A program made the translations under genes and the position numbers. Positions 43,787 through 52,235 of a DNA stretch of 64,000 nucleotides are shown one piece after another; the stretch's first letter is position 1, and each line of letters starts with the position of its first letter. The DNA comes from Sphaerotilus microaerophilus (GTDB taxonomy: Bacteria > Pseudomonadota > Gammaproteobacteria > Burkholderiales > Burkholderiaceae_C): contig NZ_AP025730.1 in assembly GCF_023734135.1 (NCBI RefSeq), positions 3,658,001 to 3,722,000 of the forward strand, written 5' to 3'. The notes under the pieces are model-generated. The model searched no databases. It was not told the DNA's origin and saw nothing but the letters and a program-made list of their open reading frames with translations.

Positions 43787-46165
43787 TCACCCCCGCTGCG
43801 GCAGCTGGCCAAACGAATCGTTCAGCGCCTCGATCGCGCCGCTCATGTTGTGGATCGAGCCATTGATGCCACTGATCGCCTTGGACAGTGCCGCATCCAG
43901 CTGTTGGTGCAGCGCCGCCACCTGGCCTGAGTAGGCGCCGACGCCCTCGCGCATCTCGGCCACTGTCTTGTGCAGTGTCTTGGAGGTGTCGTCCATGGCG
44001 CGCCGGCTGCTTTCGGTGGCGTCGCGGGTCTCGCGGGCGGTGCGCGCCAGCAGCTCGGTGACCTGCGCTATGGCCGCCAGCGCCTGAGGGGCGCGAGCCG
44101 TCAGGTCGGTGTTCACCGCCGTCATCGCCTTGCCCAACTCGGCTATCGAGGCGGTCGAGCTGCGCACGTCATTGGCCGCGCCATGCAGGCTGGCGACCAA
44201 CGGTTCCCAGGTCGACGCGGTCTGCCCCATTGCCTGGACCACCACGCCGGCACGGGCCAGCCCCTCTTGGAAGCGGGCGGCACTTTCCTCGCCCTGCGTG
44301 GCCAGCCGGTGCGCCGCCTCGGCGATGGACAGCACCTCACGGCTCATCGCAGCCGTCGATGTGGCCACTGCGTCCAGCTTCGCGCTCATCACCTCGCCGA
44401 AGTTCGCCGCGTGCTCGGCCAATCGCGCCGCCGAGGTGTCGAAGGCCGCAGCCGCCTGCGCCGTCGAGCCGCCCAGCACCCCGGCAGCCGTCTGCGCGCC
44501 CTGCGTCAGCAGGTCCACTGCGCCGGTCACACCGCTGGCCCACTGGGCGCTGGCCTGCTGCGCCGCCTCGCCCAGGCGCTGCATCACGCCGGACATGGCC
44601 TTGTCGACCTGCACGCCCGCCTGCTCCAGGGTCTGCGCGCATTGCGCCACCTTGGCCTCCATCGTGGTCGCCAGGGCTTCGCCATGGCGGCTCATCGAGG
44701 CGCTGGCGCTGTCGATGCTTGTGGCCGCCTGCTCGCCGGCCGTCTGCAGGCGCATTGCGGCTCCGTCGATGCGTTCGCGCAGCGTGTCCGCGGCCCCCTG
44801 CATCGCCGTCACCAACTGCGCGCCGGCTGCTTCGGCACCTTGGGCAATGCGTTGACCGGCGTTGTCGAGCTGGCCGGAGCTGGCCGCAGCGGCGTCCAGC
44901 ATCGCCCGGGCGGCCGCAGCCAAGTCTGCGCTGAAGTTGGCGCCGGATTCCCCCATGCGCGTCACCAGCTCATTGCCGGCGTCCTCGATCTGGCGCGCCG
45001 CCTCGCCCGCGCCGCTGTGCAAGCTCGAACCCGCATGGGCCAGCTGGCTGGCCAGGCCCACCAGCGCGCCCTTGAATTCCGCCATCTCCTCCCGGGTCGC
45101 CTCGGCCAGCCGCCGGGCGTGCTCATGGGCCATGCGGTCCAGACTCTCCTGGTTGATGGTGCCGATGCGCTCGGTGAGCGTGTCCAGCGCACGCACCAGC
45201 TGCTGCGTCATCGCCTCGAAGCGTGGCGCCAGCGCGCTGTCGATCGCCGTGCCCATCGACACAGCCAGGTCGGTGGAAAAGCGCTTGAACGAAGCCGTCT
45301 GCTCTTCTGTCACCGCGTGCAACTCCTGGGCGGTGCCCAGTAGCTCCTCGGTCAGCTTCTTCTGCTCGTTGAGCACCTCGGTGGCGGCCAGGCCATTGGC
45401 GTGCTGTGCCGTCAGCTTCTCCTGCATCGCACCGAAGAGGCTGAACTGTGCGGTCACCGCCCTCTCGCTGCCGGTAAAGGGTGCCAGGCGGTCCAGCTCG
45501 TTCAGAACGTCGTCGCAACACCGCTCCAGCCTGGCCATCTGCCACTTGGCCGCGATCGTCCATGCCACGGAGGCCGCCAATCCGGCCAGCGAGGTGACGA
45601 ACTTGCCTCCCGCCGTGCGCAGCAGCTCGCGGGTCGCCTCCAGCAGCGTCTGGCCGCCACCCTGACCGGCGAGGGCGGCCGTGGCGCCAGCCAGCGCCAG
45701 GGTCAGGAACAGGAAGGTGAACAACAGGCCGATGCCCACCAGCAGGTTCGGTACCGCCTCGGCCATGTTCAGGTTCAACCGGCCCATCAACAGACGCGGT
45801 GGCGTCCACAAATCGCGAGGTGAACCCATGAAGACCGCCCGCGGGCCGTGCTGCGTGGACAACCAGACCACGCGTGCGGCCGTCTCGCGCCAGACCTCTT
45901 GCAGGCCCGGAAAGGTTCCCAAGGTGCCCGTCGCCGAGAGGCTGACCTGTTGGACCTCCAGCGATTTCACCTTCTTCAGTTCGCCCGCGAGCTTGCGCAG
46001 CTCCTGCTTCAGCTGGCACAGAGGGCGGTAGTACCAGAACAGCCCCAGGAGTAGGGCGATCCCAAGGATGGCCCCTGCGATGTAGAGGATCTTCGGGTCT
46101 TCGGCCCACGTGACCACGAAGAATCGTTCCAGCGAGGCCAGGAAGCCCTTGTCGTTGGTGTCCAA
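43787..46165 (-). CDS. zorA: Zorya protein ZorA (MotA/ExbB-like stator with long cytoplasmic tail)
   Basis: 792 aa, starting with TTG at 46165 preceded by GGGAGAG; no in-frame ATG exists nearby. Transmembrane helices lie at ~25-46 (ILYIAGAILGIALLLGLFWYY), ~140-165 (LLVGIGLLFTFLFLTLALAG) and ~188-206 (KFVTSLAGLAASVAWTIAA), in the MotA/TolQ/ExbB arrangement. From ~residue 230 to the end is a very long Ala/Gln/Glu-rich helical tail without Pro-rich breaks, the intracellular tail typical of type I ZorA and thought to transmit the signal. Together with ZorB it makes a proton- or sodium-driven motor. There is a 105-base gap to the upstream AlbA_2 gene. Confidence 0.93.
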   Translation of the reverse strand: MDTNDKGFLASLERFFVVTWAEDPKILYIAGAILGIALLLGLFWYYRPLCQLKQELRKLAGELKKVKSLEVQQVSLSATGTLGTFPGLQEVWRETAARVVWLSTQHGPRAVFMGSPRDLWTPPRLLMGRLNLNMAEAVPNLLVGIGLLFTFLFLTLALAGATAALAGQGGGQTLLEATRELLRTAGGKFVTSLAGLAASVAWTIAAKWQMARLERCCDDVLNELDRLAPFTGSERAVTAQFSLFGAMQEKLTAQHANGLAATEVLNEQKKLTEELLGTAQELHAVTEEQTASFKRFSTDLAVSMGTAIDSALAPRFEAMTQQLVRALDTLTERIGTINQESLDRMAHEHARRLAEATREEMAEFKGALVGLASQLAHAGSSLHSGAGEAARQIEDAGNELVTRMGESGANFSADLAAAARAMLDAAAASSGQLDNAGQRIAQGAEAAGAQLVTAMQGAADTLRERIDGAAMRLQTAGEQAATSIDSASASMSRHGEALATTMEAKVAQCAQTLEQAGVQVDKAMSGVMQRLGEAAQQASAQWASGVTGAVDLLTQGAQTAAGVLGGSTAQAAAAFDTSAARLAEHAANFGEVMSAKLDAVATSTAAMSREVLSIAEAAHRLATQGEESAARFQEGLARAGVVVQAMGQTASTWEPLVASLHGAANDVRSSTASIAELGKAMTAVNTDLTARAPQALAAIAQVTELLARTARETRDATESSRRAMDDTSKTLHKTVAEMREGVGAYSGQVAALHQQLDAALSKAISGINGSIHNMSGAIEALNDSFGQLPQRG

Positions 46166-46270
46166 ATCACTCTCCCATTCTTCTTGATTGCTGTCTGCGC
46201 CGCTGGCGCTGCGTTCAAAGACGTTGTCGTTTCCGACCGCCTCAGGAGGCTCCGGGTGCGCGGGTGCGGG

Positions 46271-47719
46271 TCATGTCTGGTCGTTGGGCAGGCCCTGTGC
46301 CGCCGCCTGCTGCCAAGCCCGCCCCGCCGGTGTCAGCCGATAGCGTTGCAATCGACTGTTCGGCTTGTCCGGAAGCGTCATCTCGACCAGGCCGCGGTCG
46401 ATGGCCGGGAGCAGGAAGGCCTGGCCGAAGTGGTTGCGGTCACGCAGCCCCAATGCGTCCATCAGCTCCTGTCGGGAGTGTTCGCCGCTGAAGGCCCGAA
46501 CCAACGTGCCGACTTGCTGGGTGACTTGCTGGGTGACTTGCGGGGTGACCTGCTGGGCGCCCTCCCCGGCCGCCGGCCGGCGCACAACCACGCGGAACTG
46601 GTTGGCCGCCACCTCGTCGATCAGATCGATGGCGGGCCAGTCGCGCAGCGCGCGTGGGATGCCGGTGCCCAGGCCGCGGTAGGGCAGCAGGTGCACCGCG
46701 TGTTCGGTGAGCGTGGGATTGCGGCGGTTGGTGGCGCCGCGGCGAATGGCCTCGGTGCTCAGGCTGTCGGGCAGGTGGCCGGGGCTGATGATCTCCAGGC
46801 GGTCGGCGAAGACCATCAGGCGGATCGATGCGCTGGTGAAGTGGTCGCGGTGGATCAGCGCATTGACCAGCAGCTCCTCCAGCGCCTGCTCCGGGATCTC
46901 CAGCTGGCCGAGGGTGTTGAAGCCGCGGTCGCCCTGCACATGCCGCAGGTTTCGGCGGATGAAGGCAAAGCTGCGCTGGTACTGCTCGGGCAGCGTGCCG
47001 TCGATGTCCTCGCTGTCCAGGTAGCGGGTGTCGGTCAGCGCCGTGCCGGGGAAGCACACCGCCTTGACCACCAGGGCCGGGCGCAGGCGCTGCGGGCGCT
47101 GGCCGAACAGCAGCAGCCCTGCCAGGTTCAGCTCGCCGCCGTCGCTCAGACCCAGGTTCTGCAGCAGCTGCTCCAGGCCTTGGCCGGCGTACTCAGGGCG
47201 CTGGCCGAAGCGGCGCTGGAAGTAGGCGGTGAAGGCCTTCTCGTCGATGTCCGCCGGTGAACTGCCGGCCACCGGCACGCCATCGGCGTAGACCAGGCCC
47301 GAGCGCTGGAACATGCGCTGCATTTCCTCCCGCGCGGTCACATGGCGCTTGTCCGCGCCCTGCTTGACCCAGATGCGGCCCTGGTGGTCCACGTAGGGCT
47401 TGGCGAGGCCGTCGGGCACGCTCACCACCATCACCAGGCCGCGGGCGGTCTGCACGTTTTCGGTCAGCGGGTGCACCGGCGGGCGCAGGTGCTGGCTGGC
47501 GGCGTTGCTGAGCAGCTGGTTGAGGCGCCGCACCGCCGCGGCGTCCAGCCCGGTGACGCTGCCATCGTCGGCCACGCCCAGCATCAGCTGGCCCCCGCCG
47601 CTGTTGGCCAGCGCCGCCAGTTCGGCCGCCACGCTGTCGGCGTTGGTTTCGTCGCGCTTGAACTGGTGCCGGCTGTCCTCGCCGCGGGCCAGTATTTCCA
47701 GCAGTTCCGTTTCGGTCAT
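46271..47719 (-). CDS. AlbA_2/Schlafen-type putative ATP-binding DNA-binding protein
   Basis: 482 aa, ATG at 47719 after AGGAG. Residues ~1-130 match the AlbA_2 (divergent AAA_4/Schlafen) domain: EDSRHQFKRDETNADSVAAELAALANSGGGQLMLGV and RIWVKQGADKRHV. The middle part has a GHKL-like ATP-binding segment (EIPEQALEELLVNALIHRDH; LGTGIPRAL). The C-terminal part is a winged-helix (SRQELMDALGLRDRNHFGQAFLLPAI). A linker at ~385-400 consists of the short repeat QQVTPQVTQQVTQQV. Such proteins frequently sit beside hsdS in type I RM operons and may act as regulators or as an extra defence factor; the role is not established. Confidence 0.85.
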   Translation of the reverse strand: MTETELLEILARGEDSRHQFKRDETNADSVAAELAALANSGGGQLMLGVADDGSVTGLDAAAVRRLNQLLSNAASQHLRPPVHPLTENVQTARGLVMVVSVPDGLAKPYVDHQGRIWVKQGADKRHVTAREEMQRMFQRSGLVYADGVPVAGSSPADIDEKAFTAYFQRRFGQRPEYAGQGLEQLLQNLGLSDGGELNLAGLLLFGQRPQRLRPALVVKAVCFPGTALTDTRYLDSEDIDGTLPEQYQRSFAFIRRNLRHVQGDRGFNTLGQLEIPEQALEELLVNALIHRDHFTSASIRLMVFADRLEIISPGHLPDSLSTEAIRRGATNRRNPTLTEHAVHLLPYRGLGTGIPRALRDWPAIDLIDEVAANQFRVVVRRPAAGEGAQQVTPQVTQQVTQQVGTLVRAFSGEHSRQELMDALGLRDRNHFGQAFLLPAIDRGLVEMTLPDKPNSRLQRYRLTPAGRAWQQAAAQGLPNDQT

Positions 47720-47759
47720 GACCCCGCTCCTGTGCTCGGATGTCGCGTCTACTCCGCCC

Positions 47760-48989
47760 TCACACCAACCGCGTGCGCCCCGTCAGCAGCTCTTGCATCA
47801 TTCCCTGCTTGAGCGCCCGGGTTTTCTCGCGACGGGCTTCCAGGGCTACCAATTCGGCGTCCATGTCGGATAGGACATTCGCTATTGCGTTTTGCTCACC
47901 ACGCGATGGAAGTTTGAGTAGCAGGTCTTTGATAAGCCCCGTATTCAGATTCATCTGGGACCCAGTTTGCCCATGCCTTGACCAATCTGGCTCTACCCAC
48001 TTGAGCACGTAGTAGATAAAGAGTTGCTCAGCATCAAGGTCATCCATCACGACAAATCCGTCATGAATGCAGACGTCAATCTTTGTAATGACCGGCCGAC
48101 CAACTGTCGCACAGATACTCATGATCAGGCTCCCGGCAGGAACAAACCTGCTATGCTTCACGCCAAGAGGAGAAAGTCTTTGGCTAGTTTCTAGAAGAAA
48201 CTTTCCAGCTCCCGTGATATCTGATATGCGGACCCAGCCGATGGCGGATCCATCATCGAACCAAACTGGACTGTCAATTGGTCTAGGTGATGCGCCACGC
48301 TGAATTCCTGCAATATCCCCCAGCCGCCTCACCTCCCACTCCCCCTCAAACCCCGGCAACCGCGTCTTCCCCGTCAACAGCTGCTGCGCGGCCTGCTTGA
48401 GGTCGCGCTTCTTGGCGATGAGGCGATCCAGGCCGGACAGGAGGGCGTCGATGTCGGAGAGGGCGGCGGCGATGGCGCGCTGCTCGGAGATGCCTTTGGG
48501 CGCGAGAATTCTGAAAGAGCGCAGGGTAGCTATCGGGATCTCTTGCAGAGCGGACCCGTTCATTGAATTCTCAAGTTGACGCCGAGTTTCCCTAGAAGAA
48601 ATTGCCTGACGGATGAATTCGGGCGACCAGCCGGACTTCACCGCAATAAGTGCCACACCTCTGGTAAGATTTGCGCCTTCTAGTTCGTCGTCGACGATGC
48701 CAACATCTCCGACCTTACCACGTAGCGGCATGACCAAATCTCCTGATCGGAGTATGGTTCGTCGATATGATTCGCTAATTTCTTGAGAAGTCGTTATGAG
48801 ATCGGACTTATTAATCTGACCGCCATCAATGTCAACCACTCGAAGACATTTAACACCGTTGACGACTCGTGGACCAGTCTGAACGATTCCATAGGAAATT
48901 GGTCGCTGCGGGTCTGTGATATCAGCCAAAGCCACAACCTCCCAATTATCGGGAATCGCGCCTTTGTCTAAGTGCTTGAGGTCGGACAT
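47760..48989 (-). CDS. hsdS: Type I restriction-modification specificity subunit
   Basis: 409 aa, ATG at 48989 overlapping the hsdM stop as TAATG. There are two target-recognition domains, each followed by a conserved helical spacer. TRD1 begins PDNWEVVALADI and ends before EQRAIAAALSDIDALLSGLDRLIAKKRDLKQ. TRD2 begins EVRRLGDIAGIQRGAS and ends before EQNAIANVLSDMDAELVALEARREKTRALKQ. The spacers and the end MMQELLTGRTRL are canonical. TRD regions (about 47890-48300 and 48500-48990) are clearly more AT-rich than the spacers, which indicates TRD exchange. It determines the bipartite recognition site. Confidence 0.95.
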   Translation of the reverse strand: MSDLKHLDKGAIPDNWEVVALADITDPQRPISYGIVQTGPRVVNGVKCLRVVDIDGGQINKSDLITTSQEISESYRRTILRSGDLVMPLRGKVGDVGIVDDELEGANLTRGVALIAVKSGWSPEFIRQAISSRETRRQLENSMNGSALQEIPIATLRSFRILAPKGISEQRAIAAALSDIDALLSGLDRLIAKKRDLKQAAQQLLTGKTRLPGFEGEWEVRRLGDIAGIQRGASPRPIDSPVWFDDGSAIGWVRISDITGAGKFLLETSQRLSPLGVKHSRFVPAGSLIMSICATVGRPVITKIDVCIHDGFVVMDDLDAEQLFIYYVLKWVEPDWSRHGQTGSQMNLNTGLIKDLLLKLPSRGEQNAIANVLSDMDAELVALEARREKTRALKQGMMQELLTGRTRLV

Positions 48990-51424
48990 TACTTCCACGA
49001 GGACCCCATTTGCGCGAGATGTTTTTCTACCCGAGCAGTGAGTGTCGCCACCTCATCTGAGAGTTGCGCCATCGGCGAGGCATAGCGCTCCGCCAACTCC
49101 CGAACGCGCCCGGTCAGCGACTGCGAAACCCGATCCAGCTCCGCCCCCACATCCGCCGCAATCCGCCCCATCCATTTGTCACCCACCACCAGCGCCCGCA
49201 CATCCGCCTCGGTCAGCGTGTCACAACGCGCCAACGCGGCCGCATCCAGCGCGGCGTCGGCTTCCCGGGTCTGCTTTTTCAGCGCAGCGATGCGCTCCGT
49301 CTGGGCGAGCCATTGCTTGAGGATGGCGAGTTCTGCGGCACCTTCGGGATCACGGCCGATTTCCTTGATGCGGTCCTTCACGGCCGCGGCGGTGATGCTG
49401 TCGTAGCCGGAGAACACCGCGTCGTCCCCGCTGTGCTCCTCCTCCAGCTCGGCCAGCGCGGCCTGGGCGGCTTCCAGGTCGGCCTGCAGGGCCTCCAGCG
49501 CGGCCTGCTCTGCTGCCAGGTAACGCGCCACGATCAGCGGCTTGGGCAGCAGGTCGCAGGCCCAGCCGCGGTCCTTGCTGCGGCCCTTTTTGTCCGTCTC
49601 GACGAGGCGGCGCGGCCGCGCCACCCAGCCGTCGGCGGCGATCAGGTAGGCGTCGTCCTGCATCGTGGCGGCCCAGAAGTTCATCAGGTGCTGGTAGACG
49701 TCGTAGGCGTCCAGCAACGGCACCGGGCGGAAGGCGGCCAGCAGGCTTTCGGACAGCTCCGCGATCAGCGCCTTGGGGTGCGCCCCGACGCCGTAGCCGC
49801 TCAGCACCGGCATCACGGCGGCCTGCCAGTCGGCCAGGCGCTGGCTGGCGCCCTGGCGGAAGGCGACGAACTCGGCATGGCCCAGGATGGCGGGCTTCAC
49901 CTGCGCCAGCGGCAGGCGCAGCTGGGCATAACCGGGCCGGCCGGCGGACTCGAACAGCGCGGCGCGCAGGCCGGGCATCACGCGCCAATAGGGGGCGAGC
50001 TTGCTGTCGGCCGCGTCCAGGTCCCGCTCCGGGATGCCGCCGCGCAGGTGGGCCTCGATGTCGTGCAGGTCCTCGCTTTCGCTGCTGTCGATGTAGCGCG
50101 GCAGGTTGAGGTTGTAGTCGTTCTTCGCGTCCGCAATCTCGTCCACGCCGACCAGGCGCGCATAACGCGGCGTGTCGATCTGGCGGGTGAAGGTGTCGAC
50201 GATGCGGTGGATGTCCTGCTCGCGCAGGCGGTTCTTGTTGCCGTCCTTCAGGCAGCCCTTGGACGCATCGATCATGAAGATGCCGCGCCGGGCGGCGGCG
50301 TTCTCCTTGTCCAGCACCAGGATGCAGGCAGGGATGCCAGTGCCGTAGAACAGGTTGGCAGGCAGGCCGATGATGCCTTTCAGGATGCCCGAGCGCACCA
50401 GCTGCCGGCGGATCACCGCCTCCGCATTGCCGCGGAACAGCACCCCGTGCGGCAGGATGCAGGCGGCCTTGCCGCTGCCCTTCATGCTGCGGATGATGTG
50501 CAGCAGGTAGGCGTAGTCGCCCTGCTTGGTGGGCGGCACGCCCCAGGCGAAGCGCTGGTAGGGGTCGGCCTCGGGCGTCAGGCCGGCGCCCCAGGACTTG
50601 TCGGAAAACGGCGGGTTGGCCACCACGTAGTCGTAGCTGCGCAGCTGCTCACCGTCCTTGAACTTGGGGTTGGCCAGCGTGCTGCTGCCACCCAGCACGT
50701 TGGCCGTCGGGAAGTCGTGCAGGATCATGTTCATCCGTGCCAGGCCGGCGGTGGTCACGTCCTTCTCCTGCCCTTCCAGCGTGATGTGCCGGCCCGCCTC
50801 GGCCGCCACCTTCAGCAACAGCGAGCCGGAGCCGCAGGTCGGGTCATACGCGGTGGTGGAGGCACGGGTGTTGTCCGGCGAAATGCCCAGCACCTTGGCG
50901 ATCACCCGGCTCACTTCGGCCGGGGTGTAGAACTGGCCCTTGCTCTTGCCACTCTCGGTGGCGAAGTGGCGCATCAGGTACTCGTAGGCGTCACCGAGGA
51001 TGTCGTCGTGCTCGGCGCGGTGGTCCGAGAAGTCCAGCTCCGGCTTCTGGAAGATGCCCACCAGGTTGGTCAGCCGGTCGACCATCTCCTTGCCCTGGCC
51101 GAGCTTGTTCGGGTCGTTGAAGTCCGGAAAGTCGCTGCGCGCCAGCCGGGCATTGGCGTCGATCAGCGGCTGGATGATCTGGGTGTTGATGCGGTCACCG
51201 ATGTCGCTGCGGCCCTTGAGCGCCACCATGTCCGCAAAGCCGGCCCCGGCCGGAATGACCACCGGCGGCGCGAAGTCGTCCGAGTCCGCGTACTTGTCGC
51301 TGATGTACTTGATGAACAGCATGAACAGGACGTAGTCCTTGTACTGGCTGGCATCCATGCCGCCACGCAGTTCATCGCAGGAGGCCCAGAGAGAGGAATA
51401 GAGGTCGGATTTCTTGAGGGGCAT
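48989..51424 (-). CDS. hsdM: Type I restriction-modification methyltransferase subunit
   Basis: 811 aa, ATG at 51424. HsdM N-terminal helical domain (SDLYSSLWASCDELRGGMDASQYKDYVLFMLF), then the N6-adenine methyltransferase with SAM motif YDPTCGSGSLLLKVA (~198) and catalytic NPPF (~270). The C-terminal ~200 residues are an extended helical/coiled-coil region (LAAEQAALEALQADLEAAQAALAELEEEH) typical of the long HsdM form (~800 aa). It transfers a methyl group to adenine using SAM and forms the M2S core. First gene of the nine-gene defence run; the promoter should lie in 51425-51613. Confidence 0.96.
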   Translation of the reverse strand: MPLKKSDLYSSLWASCDELRGGMDASQYKDYVLFMLFIKYISDKYADSDDFAPPVVIPAGAGFADMVALKGRSDIGDRINTQIIQPLIDANARLARSDFPDFNDPNKLGQGKEMVDRLTNLVGIFQKPELDFSDHRAEHDDILGDAYEYLMRHFATESGKSKGQFYTPAEVSRVIAKVLGISPDNTRASTTAYDPTCGSGSLLLKVAAEAGRHITLEGQEKDVTTAGLARMNMILHDFPTANVLGGSSTLANPKFKDGEQLRSYDYVVANPPFSDKSWGAGLTPEADPYQRFAWGVPPTKQGDYAYLLHIIRSMKGSGKAACILPHGVLFRGNAEAVIRRQLVRSGILKGIIGLPANLFYGTGIPACILVLDKENAAARRGIFMIDASKGCLKDGNKNRLREQDIHRIVDTFTRQIDTPRYARLVGVDEIADAKNDYNLNLPRYIDSSESEDLHDIEAHLRGGIPERDLDAADSKLAPYWRVMPGLRAALFESAGRPGYAQLRLPLAQVKPAILGHAEFVAFRQGASQRLADWQAAVMPVLSGYGVGAHPKALIAELSESLLAAFRPVPLLDAYDVYQHLMNFWAATMQDDAYLIAADGWVARPRRLVETDKKGRSKDRGWACDLLPKPLIVARYLAAEQAALEALQADLEAAQAALAELEEEHSGDDAVFSGYDSITAAAVKDRIKEIGRDPEGAAELAILKQWLAQTERIAALKKQTREADAALDAAALARCDTLTEADVRALVVGDKWMGRIAADVGAELDRVSQSLTGRVRELAERYASPMAQLSDEVATLTARVEKHLAQMGSSWK

Positions 51425-51613
51425 GTCGGCAGCACTGCAGCGGGAGGGTCGGCGCCGGGCCGCGAACCTCCCTGGATCGCGCTGCGCTGCGCCGTTGCAG
51501 GCATGTTACCGGCGGGCTGCACCGTCCCGGCTGGGCGGCGCCGCGGGCGACATGAGACATCCTGCCGTGAACACCACCCGCGGCCCGATGCCCCGCGGGC
51601 AGCGAGCCAGCCG

Positions 51614-52105
51614 CTACGCCGCCACGTCCTCGATGCGCGTCAGGTCGTCCTCCCCCTCCACACCGGCCATGCTGCCCAGCAGCCGGGTGTAGTGCAGCAG
51701 CACCTCCTGCAGCGCCTCCAGCTCGCCGCGGAAGACCAGCCGCTGCGCCGGCTCCTGAAACGCCCCGCCCAGCGCCAGCCGGTGCCAGCGGGCGGTGAAG
51801 GGCCGCACCTTCTGGTTCAACACCACGATGGCGATCTTGGCGAACTCCCGGGCGTGCCGGCCACCGGGGGCCTTCAGGATCTCCCGCGTCAGCCCGAACA
51901 GCCGGTACACCGAATCCAGCGCCGCCTGCTCGTCCCCGTCGTCGCGGGGCAGCGGCTGCGTGGTGATGCGCGTGACCAGCTCGATGTACAGCGCCCAGGC
52001 GGCTTCCTTGTCCTGATCACTGGGCTTGAACTCGGCATTGAGCACGCCGACATTGATCTTCAGGCTCGACAGGCTCCACTGATCGAGCAGCTCGCGCCAT
52101 TTCAT
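51614..52105 (-). CDS. Hypothetical protein divergent from TIR-NACHT-FGE gene
   Basis: 163 aa, ATG at 52105 with AGAGGA upstream. I do not recognise a named family. The sequence is helical (MKWRELLDQWSLSSLKINVGVLNAEFKPSDQDKEAAWALYIEL) and contains RHAREFAKIAIVVLNQKVRPFTARWHR, with no transmembrane segment. It lies head-to-head with the TIR-NACHT gene (130 bases apart) and 190 bases upstream of hsdM. A helper or immunity role for the TIR-NACHT protein is possible from position only; the family resembles nothing I can name. Confidence 0.75.
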   Translation of the reverse strand: MKWRELLDQWSLSSLKINVGVLNAEFKPSDQDKEAAWALYIELVTRITTQPLPRDDGDEQAALDSVYRLFGLTREILKAPGGRHAREFAKIAIVVLNQKVRPFTARWHRLALGGAFQEPAQRLVFRGELEALQEVLLHYTRLLGSMAGVEGEDDLTRIEDVAA

Positions 52106-52235
52106 GGTCTGGTCCTCTGGTGAGCTTCGTCGCCGGCATTGTGGCGCCAAGAGGTGCGCCGGTGCGGCCGCTGCCGTCTGGCCGGAAGGCTGCCGGATCC
52201 GCGAGAATCCCGCCAAAGCGGCAAGGGAAGCGGAG

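Noticed and set aside
41620..46165. Flagellar stator or Tol/Exb energising complex
   Set aside because: The MotA/MotB-like pair is followed by an EH-signature protein and an SNF2 helicase, and ZorA has the long helical tail; this is Zorya, not motility or TonB energising.
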